Below, one piece after another: positions 21,876-31,827 of a stretch of DNA of 64,000 nt. Position 1 is the first letter of the stretch. Each line of letters begins with the position of its first letter. Location: positions 6,800,001 through 6,864,000 of the forward strand of contig JBAIAC010000001.1 of the NCBI GenBank assembly GCA_037349315.1, in the 5' to 3' direction. The notes below the pieces were generated by a model, which was given only the letters and a program-made list of their open reading frames with translations, made no database searches and was not told the DNA's origin. This DNA comes from Chelydra serpentina (Eukaryota > Chordata > Testudines > Chelydridae). The position numbers were made by a program, and so were the translations under genes.

Positions 21876-23927
21876 AAATCTTGAATTCCACCATACAGTA
21901 ATACAGGAGGATGAATGAATTACTTACAGAGTCACTTTTATAGATAATGACCTTCTGTGTACTTCATTCTGCCTAATATAAGTGGACTTATTTTTTCCTC
22001 GTTTTATTTTGTTATACTGTTCACTACTTTCCCATAGAGACTCAAGTATATTACAGTGAATAGATTGTGCCATCAGTATGAGTCTTAGTAGAATGAGTTT
22101 TTTGTGATTCCTCTCTGAATATGAAATTAATATTTTTGGAACTCTGTTCTCCAATTCTCTGTATCTTCCATTTAATTCATATGTCGATCTAGGACAGGAA
22201 GTGAAGGAAATTGCTGTTGATTGATGAGACTTTATTAAATTTTACAAGGAGCTCTGGTTTCTCATTTCCCCAGGAGAATGAGATAGCAGTGCTCCGCAGG
22301 CCTTCTGCTCGGTCCTTGTGGGGATGGAGCATCTTGCAGTTCTCTTTAGCTTTCTCTGGTGAAATTTAGGTTGTGTCACTGAATATTCCATTCAGCCTCC
22401 CAACATGGAAAAAGTGATTAGGGTTTTTTAGAACTCTAGAGGCCCCCAGAGGATCTAGTCATAAAAAGAATAAATCTTTCTTTATGCACGTCCTCTTAGT
22501 TACAGTTGATTGTAGTTCAGCAGAGATGAATACATCTAAGGAAAAAATTAAAATGCAAACATCAGTAAGTAGAAAGGTATGACAGCATGTGGCACAAGGA
22601 GGAGGTTTGGGAGTTGTCATAAGTGTTAGAAATCTTTATTCCAGTCTGATGCTGCGAAGAAAGTAGACAGAATGCTGAGTAACGTTGCTTTGGGAAATGG
22701 AGTACAATAAATCAAACAAAGTATAATTGCTGTTGTGCAAGACTGATCAGAAACACAATTATTTGGTAAAAAGATTAGATTTCTACCAAATCCATTTAAA
22801 TTATGTAATATTTTTATATAAATTATGATCCATCTCTTCTAAATCCTAATCTCTGGAACAATAATCTGTTTTTTGAGGTACTAGTTCACCTCCTTTAAGT
22901 GCTCTGCTCTCTTTGAAGCATATGAGCGGAGTAGCCATTTAGAGGGATTAAACTAGTAGATTCTGCAGTGTGAAAGCAGCATAAGCAATGTTCCTAACCC
23001 ATAGTGCAGAGACTGGAATTGTGATAACAGCGAGAAAGGAAAATGAAGGGAAGGCACCTCAGAGAAATCTGTTTATGTGGGTGAAGACTAAGCAGAAAAG
23101 GAAGGGAGAATAGTAGAAACACAGTGTGGTGAGGAAATGATTGATGCTTAGACAGCAAAAGGCAGAAATAAATGAGAAGAGGAGACTGAATAAGAAGACA
23201 GGGAGGCAGGAGGAAAATGTGGCAGAAGAGAAAGAAGATAGAGAAAGCAAGATGAAATGAGAGAAAAGAGAGGAGAATGGGATGAGAGCTCAGACAAAAG
23301 ACCAAGTGAGAGAGAATAAACAGAGGGAAGAAACCAAAAAGGGGCAGAGGTGAGGGAGTTCAACCAGGCAAGCTGAGAACTTGACACTTAGTGCCACAGC
23401 GCAGTTCTTCATTCCACCTTGGTAGACATATGGTTTGTGTAACAAAGCAAATATTTGCAGTCCTAAGACTATGCAAAGGCAGTGACATTGTAACCCTGAG
23501 GTTGAATTCCTGTATACTGTTGGATGCTGAGATTCTAGAATAGGGAAGTGCATGATAAGGATAAACTCTTAGTTTAGCTAGATGTTGACCAGAGCCAGTA
23601 TAGTGTTGGGAAGGAAGTTCTAAACTAAGGAGAATTGGAGATCTGAGTATCCCTTAACTTTCAGAGTCTGAGTGGGGTGAAAGATCTGGTTTGAATGTCT
23701 GAGGACTAAATAATTGCTGGAAGGTCTGGGTGGCTAAAAGCACATATCTGTAGGTACTGAAGAGAGTTTTTCTTTTGTATTTAGGTGCTGAATGTGTATT
23801 GGATATTGGAGTCTCTTTCTTATTTGTACATGTCTTTGTCCCTTGTCCATGTTTGTAAACATGAGTGTAAATAAATTTTGTATTTAATGTTATCCAATAA
23901 GTTGCTTAAAAGTGAAGAGGTACAAGG
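21876..23927. other. intronic sequence with purine-rich stretch
   Basis: AT-rich. Positions 23030-23350 form a long A/G-rich strand asymmetry (GAGAGAAAAGAGAGGAGAATG-like), which explains the hydrophobic and Ser-rich open frames on the minus strand. Those frames are not genes. Confidence 0.45.
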
Positions 23928-23935
23928 GGTACAAT

Positions 23936-24225
23936 CAGGGCCGGCGCTACCACTAGGCGACCCTAGGCAATTGCCTAGGGCGCCTGGATTCGGGGGGCAG
24001 CATTTCGGCATTTTTTACCTTCAGCTGCCGGGGACCTCGGCGGCATTTAGGCAGCAGCTTCTTCAGCCGCCGGGGTCTTTGGTGGCATTTCGTCCACAGC
24101 TTCTTCAGTCTTTGGTGGCATTTTGGTGGCAGCTTCTTCGGCCGCCGAGGACCTCGGCGGCATTTCGGTGGCAGCTTCTCACAGAGGCGCTGCTTAGGGC
24201 GGCCAAAAAGCTGGCGCCGCTACTG
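23936..24225 (+). mobile_element. Non-autonomous hAT-like element
   Basis: A 290-bp element bounded by a perfect 8-bp duplication GGTACAAT (23928-23935 and 24226-24233). The ends start with CAG: left CAGGGCCGGCGCTACC and right, inverted, CAGTAGCGGCGCCAGC. An 8-bp duplication with CAG-starting inverted ends is typical of hAT transposons. The interior is GC-rich, with repeats of the form GCAGCTTCTTC and CCTCGGCGGCATTT, and no coding capacity. Confidence 0.8.
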
Positions 24226-24384
24226 GGTACAATAGCTTTATTTGGTCTGCCTCTGAGAAACACTGCATTAAAGAAAGAAACATGAGCGGAATTCATGGAG
24301 ACACACTGTCCTGAGGAAATAAAGCATGTGCTTCTGGTGGTATAAAAACAAGTTATTAAAGAAACTGACCAAAAAGCAATTTAG

Positions 24385-25230
24385 ACTCCTAGACTCTAAG
24401 GTCACAGGGGACTATTCATCTAGTCTGACCATCTGCACATTACAGGCCACAGAACCTCACCCACCAGCTACTGTAATAGACCCTTTACCTCTGGCTGAGT
24501 TACTGAAGTCCTCAAATCATGATTTAAAGACTTAAAGTTACAGAGAATCTGCCATTTACACTAGTTTAAACCTACAAGTGATCTGTGCCCCATGATACAG
24601 TGGACGGCGAAACCCCCCCAAGGTCTCTGCCAGTCTGACCTGGGGGAAAATTCCTTCCCAACCACAGATATGGTGTTCAGTTAGACCCTGAGCATGTGGG
24701 CAAGACCCATGAGCAAGACACCTGAGAAACGACAAAGGGTCCTGTGGCACCTTATAGACTAACAGAGGTATTGGAGAATAAGCTTTCATGGGTGAATACC
24801 CACTTCTTCGGATGCAAGCAGTGGACTGCTTGCATCTGAAGAAGTGGGTATTCACCCACGAAAGCTTATGCTCCAATACCTCTGTTAGTCTATAAGGTGC
24901 CACAGGACCCTTTGTCGCTTCTACAAATCCAGACTAACATGGCTACCCCTCTGATACTTGACACCTGAGAAAGAATTCTTCATAGCAACTCGGAGCCATC
25001 CCCATCTAGTGTCCCATCACCGGCCACTGGAGATATTTGCTGCTAGTAGCCACGGATCAGCTACATGCCATTGTAGGCAGTCCCATCATACCATCCCTTC
25101 CATAAACTTATCAAGCTCAGTTTTGAAGCCAGTTAAGTTTTTTGCCCCCACTTGGAAGGCTGTTTCAAAACTTCACTCCTCTGAAGGTTAGAAACCTTTG
25201 TCCAATTTCAAGCCTAAACTTTGGTATAGA
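24385..25230 (-). mobile_element. CR1-type LINE 3' region, split by an insertion
   Basis: Read on the minus strand, this is a CR1-like 3' region ending near 24385 (AGAGTCTAGGAGTCT). Its landmarks include CTGGGGGAAAATTCCTTCCC (24640-24659), CCATCCCTTCCATAAACTTA and CAAAACTTCACTCCTCTGAA on the plus strand. It is interrupted at 24729-24959 by a Penelope-like insertion. No ORF survives. Confidence 0.65.
24729..24959. mobile_element. Penelope-like palindromic insertion with hammerhead-like cores
   Basis: A 231-bp insertion flanked by the 12-bp duplication GACACCTGAGAA (24717-24728 and 24960-24971). Two copies of one 3' sequence lie head to head. The minus arm runs from 24729 to about 24817 and the plus arm from about 24826 to 24959, joined at GCAAGCAGTGGACTGCTTGC. 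The plus arm has CTGAAGA, a stem GTGGGT/ACCCAC, then GAAAGCTTATGCTC, which resembles a hammerhead ribozyme core with a very short stem III. One extra A sits between CTGAAGA and stem II. The plus arm alone carries the full tail to CCCCTCTGATACTT. Confidence 0.7.
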
Positions 25231-25327
25231 TATGTCACTAATATGGGCAAGAAATGTGCTTGTCTTTAAAGTTATAGATAGGTAGGCAAAAGATAAAAGT
25301 GCATATCTAGATTTGTTTTTAGCTGAA

Positions 25328-25726
25328 TGGAAAGATGGCCACCATAAAATGTTCCCATAGGTTTTCTTTTATTGTACAGCCATGGACGGCAGCTAAGCCT
25401 CCCCTAACCCAGGCTGTGACTCTGCCCCGAGGCCCCGTTCTCACTCCACCTCTCCCCTGAAGCTGGTGGAGGCTCAGCTCCAGCTGGTGTCCTGGAGCTC
25501 GGGGCTCAGGCTGGGCCAGTGGCCCATGGTGGGGGATCAGGCCAGCTGGCGCAGCTGGGGAGGACTGGCCAGCGCTCCTCTGACCACAGCGGTTTCGGGC
25601 GGGGACGGGACTCCGGGCTCCGGCAGGCAGGGGGTAGGGCCTCGGGTGGAAGGGGTGGGGCCATGGGGGTTCACCCTCTGCCCACGTGTACAACAAAAAA
25701 TGGGACAAATACAGCCATCTTTTCCA
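25328..25726. mobile_element. Candidate non-autonomous DNA transposon, GC-rich interior
   Basis: A 399-bp unit whose ends are inverted: TGGAAAGATGGC at 25328 and, inverted, TGGAAAAGATGGC at 25726. Second-level similarity follows just inside (TTTATTGTACA against TTGTTGTACAC). The interior is about 70% GC in AT-rich surroundings. Imperfect 8-bp flanks (TAGCTGAA and TAGCCTCA) would fit an old hAT insertion. Frames inside are compositional artefacts. Confidence 0.5.
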
Positions 25727-26881
25727 TAGCCTCAGAGAGCCCTGTGTAATCAACCCAATCTGGTTTCACTGTGTAAGCGAATGTGGTCCAAATGTGGGGA
25801 GAGCTGTTGATGCTGGAGATCCAGTCCTGTTTGAATGCACATACTCACCTTTGTGAGTATTGGCTGTTCAGCCACTCTGGCTTGGGAGGAGGATACTGCC
25901 TTCCTTGTACATCTCCCCAGAGACTGGCGTTGCTTTTTGGGCTGTGCATTAAGGTCTGGATTTGCTCCTAAAGGCATGGAGATAATACCATTTCCCTAAA
26001 AGTATGTTACCAAAAGTCTCTAGAATGACTTTTGAGTTTTCCTACTTTTAAAATGAGCACACAAAAAAGCTGCTCTTGGGTGTGTACACATCGCTTCAAC
26101 TGAAAGGACAGGTCCAGTGAGGGATCGAGGGAAACGACATCTCTGACCCTTTGTTCTTTCTGAAAAACTCTCTGGTTGGTTAGGAAATTTATTTTTATAC
26201 ATTTAAAATTTAAATTCTCCCACTGAAATGTCAGGATTTTTTCCATGGCATTTTTTGCCATTTGTATAATGCAGATATGCAAAGTCCATTAAAATTAGTT
26301 ATGAAAAAAGTCTTTGCAATACCAGTGTAAAGGAGTTTCTCTTCACTTTTTTCCCTAATTTCTTATTAAATTTTAAAATGATGACATACAAAACAGGAAA
26401 GTTCATATAAAGAAACAAACTTTGAGACCAATGTGACAAATGATTGCTCCTGCACAATGGCACTTCTTATGGGTGTAACTGCTTGCAGGATCAGGCCATT
26501 TAATAGAACTAAGTGAAAATAATTAACTGGTTTTTCAGGTCCACATTACTACAAATACTTGTGCACGTGCTTAATATTAAGCATGTGAGAAGACCCAGGG
26601 TATTCAGTTGGACTATTCATTTGCTTAAAGTTTAATATGTGTGTAAATCTTAGCAGGACTAGGGGTTTAGGACTAAATTCCTCCCTGTTTTACACCCTGT
26701 GGCTGAAATCCTGGCCTTATTGAAAGCAATAGTGAAATTCCCAGGATTTTGCCCTGCATATCTTCGCTGAAATCTGTGGGATTAGCAGGTGTGAATGAGG
26801 GCAGGATTTTGCCCTTCATGCATTATTGTAGTTTGATCATCTGTGTTTATTTTCTGAGAATTAATTTTTTTAAAATTCTTG
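25727..26881. other. intronic sequence, no feature seen
   Basis: AT-rich. The GGATTTTGCCCT motif occurs twice (26747 and 26803), suggesting a small degraded repeat. Nothing else is supported. Confidence 0.4.
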
Positions 26882-27170
26882 GGCTAGGTCTACACTAACC
26901 CCCCCTAAATTCGAACTAAGATACGCAACTTCAGCTACGTTAATAACGTAGCTGAAGTCGAAGTACCTTAGTTCGAATTTACCTGTGGTCCAGACGTGGC
27001 GCGCAGGCTCCCCCGTCGACTCCGCCTACTCCGCTCATCGAGCTGGATTACCAGCGTCGACGGCGGAGCACTTCCTGGTTCGATTTATCGCGTCTTGACA
27101 AGACGCGATAAATCAAAACCAGACCATCGATCCCGCGCCTCCGACGCGACGGGTAAGTATAGACATACCC
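26882..27170 (+). mobile_element. Harbinger-type MITE, copy 2
   Basis: A 289-bp relative of the MITE at 20093-20378, same orientation, sharing GGCTAGGTCTACACTAAC and the right end GTAAGTATAGACATACCC. The two internal palindromes are conserved. The flanking triplets (TTG and TCA) no longer match, so the target duplication has decayed or the insertion was rearranged. There is no coding capacity. Confidence 0.85.
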
Positions 27171-27845
27171 TCAGAAGAAAAGGATTAAGTAATTTCTATA
27201 TTCCAAGGTAGTCTTTAAAAATGTATGTATTTTAAAAATATATTTTAATTTAAATGGAAAACCCCATGAACCGTTTCCAGAGGGTAATATACCAAAGAGT
27301 TATATCATTGGGTCAAATATTTGTGCAAAATATCCTTGAAAATATTTTTTTTTATGTTTATTATTAGATAACAGCATTTTGTATGCTATAAAAAGCATCT
27401 TTGTTTAACACTAGCATTTATTGTAGTTACAGGTGCATTGGCAGTTTTATAGAAGTCTTGTACATAAGGGTATGTCTACACTACGGTACTAGTTCGATTT
27501 CTGTGAAACCGAACTTGTGAACCCGATATTTCCAGGTCGATTGTTCGAATCCACACCAGGGATCTTTTTTCGAATGTCCGAGTCCACAGTAGGGGGGCAA
27601 GCGTCGACATTGCAAGCGGTGCACTGTGGGTAGCTATCCCACAGTTCCCGCAGTCCCGCCTGCCCACTGGAATTCTGGGTGTAGCCCCCAGTGCCTTGTG
27701 GGAACGAAATTGTGTCAAGGGTCGGTATACGTACATTTCATCACTCGACCCACACTTCCGCCTTCCCAACGTGAAAGCGCCGGCGGGGAATGAATTCGCG
27801 CCCTTTTCCTGTGGCTGATAGCTCGGACGCCACTGGACAGTGAGC

Positions 27846-29129
27846 ATGGAGCCCTCCGCGATTATCGCAGCTGTCCTGTCCGTAGCCAACAACTCTCACC
27901 TTATAGCGCACCTTTTCCAGACTCTGATGCAGAGAAATCGGGAGAGGAGACAACGTAATCTCCGGGAGTACTTAAACTCTGAAAGGGGCATTGATCTCTT
28001 GCAAAGCGCTGGACCCCGGCCCCTAGACATCATGGTGGCAATGGGTCATGTTGATCCCGTGGAACGGCGATGCTGGGCAAGGGAAACAAGCACTGACTGG
28101 TGGGACCGCATAGTGCTGCAGGTCTGGGATGAGTCCCAGTGGCTGCGAAACTTTCGGATGCGTAAGTGCACTTTTATGGAACTTTGTGAGTTGCTGTCCC
28201 CTGCCCTGAAGCGCCAGGACACCCGGATGCGAGCTGCCCTCACTATCCAGAAGCGAGTGGCCATAGCCCTGTGGAAGCTTGCAACCCCTGACAGCTACCG
28301 GTCAGTAGCAAACCAATTTGGAGTGGGCAAGTCTACCGTGGGGGTTGCTGTGATGCAGGTAGCCCGTGCAATCGTTGACCTGCTGTTCCAGAAAGTAGTG
28401 ACCCTGGGAGACGTGCAGGCGATCATAGATGGCTTCGCTGCAATGGGATTCCCAAACTGCGGTGGGGCCATAGATGGGACACACATCCCTATCCTGGGAC
28501 CGGAGCACCGGGGCGGCCAGTATATTAACCGAAAGGGCTATTTTTCTATGGTTCTGCAAGCACTAGTGGACCACAAAGGACGTTTTACGAACATCAATGT
28601 TGGGTGGCCAGGCAAGGTTCATGATGCTCGTGTTTTCAAAAACTCTGGTCTGTTTAGACGCCTGCAACAGGGGGTTTATTTCCCCGACCACAAAATCACT
28701 GTTGGGGATGTGGAGATGCCAACAGTGATCCTGGGGGACCCTGCCTACCCGCTAATGCCATGGCTCATGAAGCCATACACGGGAGCCCTGGACACTGAAA
28801 AGGAGCTCTTTAATTACCGCCTGAGCAAGTGCAGAATGGTGGTGGAGTGTGCCTTTGGCCGTCTCAAAGCAAGATGGCGAAGCTTACTTACTCGCTGCGA
28901 CCTCAGCCCTAAAAATATCCCCATTGTGATTGCAGCGTGCTGTGTGCTCCACAATCTCTGTGAGATCAAGGGGGAGACATTTATGCAGGGCTGGGAGGTT
29001 GAGGCAAATCGACTAGCAGCAGATTACGCTCAGCCAGACACCAGAGCCATTCGAAGATCACAGCGGGAGGCGGTGCGCATCCGGGAAGCTTTGAAAGCTC
29101 GCTTCCAGACAGAGCGGGTTAACCATTGA
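27846..29129 (+). CDS. Harbinger transposase (DDE_Tnp_4 / HARBI1 type), copy 1
   Basis: An intact 427-residue ORF from ATG 27846; the frame is open two codons further upstream but only from a GTG. It cuts and pastes the element, recognising the terminal repeats together with the Myb-like partner. A helix-turn-helix is suggested by SYRSVANQFGVGKSTVGVAV (residues 150-169). The catalytic triad is visible as D210 in GGAIDGTHIPI, D260 in GKVHDARVF and E334 in VVECAFGRLKARW, with the family motif LGDPAYPLMPWL between. Its length fits HARBI1-like proteins. About eight residues differ from copy 2, including D352 here against Tyr there. It is domestication-free and plausibly active, though its partner gene is broken. 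Confidence 0.93.
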   Translation: MEPSAIIAAVLSVANNSHLIAHLFQTLMQRNRERRQRNLREYLNSERGIDLLQSAGPRPLDIMVAMGHVDPVERRCWARETSTDWWDRIVLQVWDESQWLRNFRMRKCTFMELCELLSPALKRQDTRMRAALTIQKRVAIALWKLATPDSYRSVANQFGVGKSTVGVAVMQVARAIVDLLFQKVVTLGDVQAIIDGFAAMGFPNCGGAIDGTHIPILGPEHRGGQYINRKGYFSMVLQALVDHKGRFTNINVGWPGKVHDARVFKNSGLFRRLQQGVYFPDHKITVGDVEMPTVILGDPAYPLMPWLMKPYTGALDTEKELFNYRLSKCRMVVECAFGRLKARWRSLLTRCDLSPKNIPIVIAACCVLHNLCEIKGETFMQGWEVEANRLAADYAQPDTRAIRRSQREAVRIREALKARFQTERVNH

Positions 29130-30744
29130 CTGCTACACTTCCATAAACAGATACTGGACCTTCCCCTGTCCCTTTACACATGTCCCGTTGCCCATCCTCC
29201 CATTACCAACCCCCTTCCCCCTCCTTGGTTCAACGCTGTAAAGTCACAGTAAAGGAAAGATTTTTTTGTTTGAACCTTTTCCTGTACTTCTTCTTGGGTA
29301 ATGATTATCACCGTGGAGGCATACGGCGGTTGGGGGGCGGTTTGGTTGGGGGACACTTCCCTTCAAAGGGGAAGCTCTTGATCCTGCCCAAAGCGCAGTG
29401 CCAAGAGGTGTTCCGCTTGCTTAAAGGGACAATCAACCTCTCCTAATCCCATGTGTGTGTGGTGGTGTCTATGTGCCTTTTATGTTGTGACTATCGCCTA
29501 TGGATCCCACGGTGCATTGATCTATCCAGCAGGCTACTGTCAGCCGCAAAAGATCAGCGACCACCCTCCCCAAACATACAGTGCACCACCCAACCCCCAA
29601 CCCCACGTTTACAACGTATAAACCTGAACAACGAAGGACAGGTGTGCTTAATGCATGCAATGTGTACTGTGCTTGTCACTTCAGCAGTTACCCTGTGTGC
29701 ACCCTCGTTTCTGCCCCCATTATCTGCACTTACAAAACATGTTAACCACTACCCAGACATACAAACGGTCCCATTTAAAACACTCAGGGAAACATTGGTG
29801 AACCAAAAAACCAGATTTATTCAACAAAACAGTAACTTAACATGGGACCTGGGAAGGGAGGTGCTCAGGGGTGCTGCTGGATGGAGAGGAGGGAAAAGTC
29901 TAAGGTTTTGGGAATGACAGCCTTCTACTACTGCAGCGGTCTGCAGGGGTGGATTGAGTATTTCCACGCACCCTGGCTCCCCTTGTCCTAGTGACTTTTG
30001 GGGAGGAAGCCACTGGACTTGGCGGTGGGGGAGGGCGGCTTGAAAGAACACACAGAGGTGCTCTTTCCTCATGTCTCCTGTCCTGGAGAACATCCACTAG
30101 GCGCCGGAGCGTGTCTGTTTGCTCCCTCATGATTCCCAGCATTGTTTGGGTCGCCTGCTGATCCTCCTGCCGCCACCTGTCCTCGCGCGCTTCAGCCCTC
30201 TGCTCCCGTTCCCTGGCTGCTTGCTCGTACCGTGCAAAGTCCTCTCTGCGGTGTGCCGCCTCCCTCTGTGACAGCATCATTCATTCTGAGAACATGTCGT
30301 CCCTGGTTCTCTTTTTGCGCCGCCTTATCTGGACTAGGCCGTGGGTGGGAGAAGCATGGGTTGGGCGGGAGACACTCACAGCTGTGGGATAAATGAAAGG
30401 GAGTGAATTCCTCAGAATGATACTTTTTCAAGAACAATGACCATACTCTTTCACCGTGAATAGGACCAAACACAGTGCCTATCACATGTACACGTACTAC
30501 AAGGTCAAATACTATGCCTTAAGGCTGAATGAGTGTCTGGGGTCCCGGTATACGGATCCCAGAAGCCTTGCCGTACACAGAAAATCACCTCTCTGAAAAC
30601 CATGGTAAGGTGCTGACTTAGGACTGCTGCGAGATTGCTTCACAGCAGTGCTCTACTCCCATGTCTCCCTCAGTGTTCCTGGCGGCGGGCAGGAAATGCT
30701 GCTGGCCAAACCGATAATCTACGGCGGCTGTCCTAAACCACCCC

Positions 30745-31375
30745 CCAGTCCGCGTTGCTGCTCCAGGGAACCAAAAATGCCCGCGAACCGCCCAGCATGA
30801 ACGGCTCGCCTACCCTTCCCCCCCCCTCCGCGTGGCTGCTCCAGGGAACCAAAAATGCCCGCGAACCGCCCAGCATGAACTGCTCGGCCACCCTTCCTCC
30901 CCCTCCGCGTGGCTGCTCCAGGGAACCAAAAATGCCCGCGAACCGCCCAGCATGAACTGCTCGGCCACCCTTCTCCCCCCCCCGCGTGGCTGCTCCAGGG
31001 AACCAAAAATGCCCGCGAACCACCCAGCATGAACTGCTCGGCCACCCTTCCCCCCCCTCCGCGTGGCTGCTCCAGGGAACCTAAAATGCCCGCGAACCGC
31101 TCAGCATGAACGGCTCGCCTACCCTTCCCCCCCCTCCGCGTGGCTGCTCCAGGGAACCAAAAATGCCCGCGAACCGCCCAGCATGAACTGCTCGGCCACC
31201 CTTCCCCCCCTCCGCGTGGCTGCTCCAGGGAACCAAAAATGCCCGCGAACCGCTCAGCGTGAACGGCTCGCCTACCCTTCCCCCCGCTCCGCGTGGCTGC
31301 TCCAGGGAATCTAAAATGCCCGCGAACCGCTCAGCATGAACGGCTCGCCTATCCTATCCCCGGTTTAGCGTTGCC
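30745..31375. repeat. 77-bp minisatellite inside the Harbinger intron
   Basis: About eight head-to-tail units of roughly 77 bp, each containing GGCTGCTCCAGGGAACC, AAAATGCCCGCGAACCG and a C-run CCCTTCCCCCCC. Successive units start at multiples of 77 (for example 30832, 30909, 30986, 31063). Two unit subtypes alternate: GAACGGCTCGCCTAC and GAACTGCTCGGCCAC. Open frames across the array on both strands are artefacts of the 77-bp period. The array lies wholly in the intron of the partner gene. Confidence 0.92.
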
Positions 31376-31494
31376 GCTCCCTGGGACTGTCCCTACCCGC
31401 GCACCGATATGTGGTACTGGTTTTGCTCCCGACACACTACCACCATGCGTTAACGTAAACAGCCGGGTGTCTGTCTGTAAGGGGAAAAGGAAGC

Positions 31495-31827
31495 ATGCAG
31501 TATACTAATTATACCACTCATTCGAACCAGGACCCCATGACTGATATCACTCTGATGAGGATTACGGAGACAGAGAAAATCAGCATGCTGCGTCAATGCA
31601 AGCAAACCCCGGGGCCGTATGCTGCCATGCTATGCAAGGCAATGATACCAGAGTACCTGCTGCTTGCATGGCGCGGGAAAGTATCCTACCATGGAGGAGA
31701 CAATAAGGCAGCTCTCCCAGTGAACGTGCTAAACAAACTATCGCTGTACCTGCAAGACAGCTTCTCTGAGATCTCTGCTGGTGATTACACCTCTATCCCC
31801 ATACATATTGACAGACTTTTCGAATAG
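31495..31827 (+). CDS. Unassigned 110-aa ORF in the Harbinger intron
   Basis: ATG 31495 to TAG 31827. I do not recognise the family. The product is not low-complexity: it is mixed-composition and globular-looking, with EKISMLRQCKQTPGPYAAML, EYLLLAWRGKVSYHGG and NKLSLYLQDSFSEI, ending DRLFE. It lies antisense within the intron of the Myb-like gene and in the same direction as the transposase. It could be a third element-encoded protein, the relic of a captured gene exon, or a chance frame. The corresponding part of copy 2 is beyond the window, so conservation cannot be judged here. Its codon composition is more AT-rich than the minisatellite just upstream. Confidence 0.4.
   Translation: MQYTNYTTHSNQDPMTDITLMRITETEKISMLRQCKQTPGPYAAMLCKAMIPEYLLLAWRGKVSYHGGDNKAALPVNVLNKLSLYLQDSFSEISAGDYTSIPIHIDRLFE

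Noticed and set aside
22994..23553. Hydrophobic Ser/Leu/Phe-rich minus-strand frames that look membrane-like
   Set aside because: They lie on the pyrimidine-rich strand of an A/G-rich stretch; low-complexity composition explains the apparent hydrophobicity.
27840..27845. Upstream GTG as start of the Harbinger transposase
   Set aside because: A GTG start is unlikely in a vertebrate element; the ATG six bases later (27846, and 62506 in copy 2) is the reasonable start.
27476..27892. Minus-strand 138-residue frame at the Harbinger left end (also 62136-62693)
   Set aside because: Antisense shadow of the 5' region and transposase start. No domain, and it would run out of the element terminus.
30719..31314. 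Repetitive frames on both strands across the 77-bp array; also considered as a CRISPR-like array
   Set aside because: Frames arise from the 77-bp period. Units are contiguous without unique spacers, and the genome is eukaryotic, so no CRISPR array.
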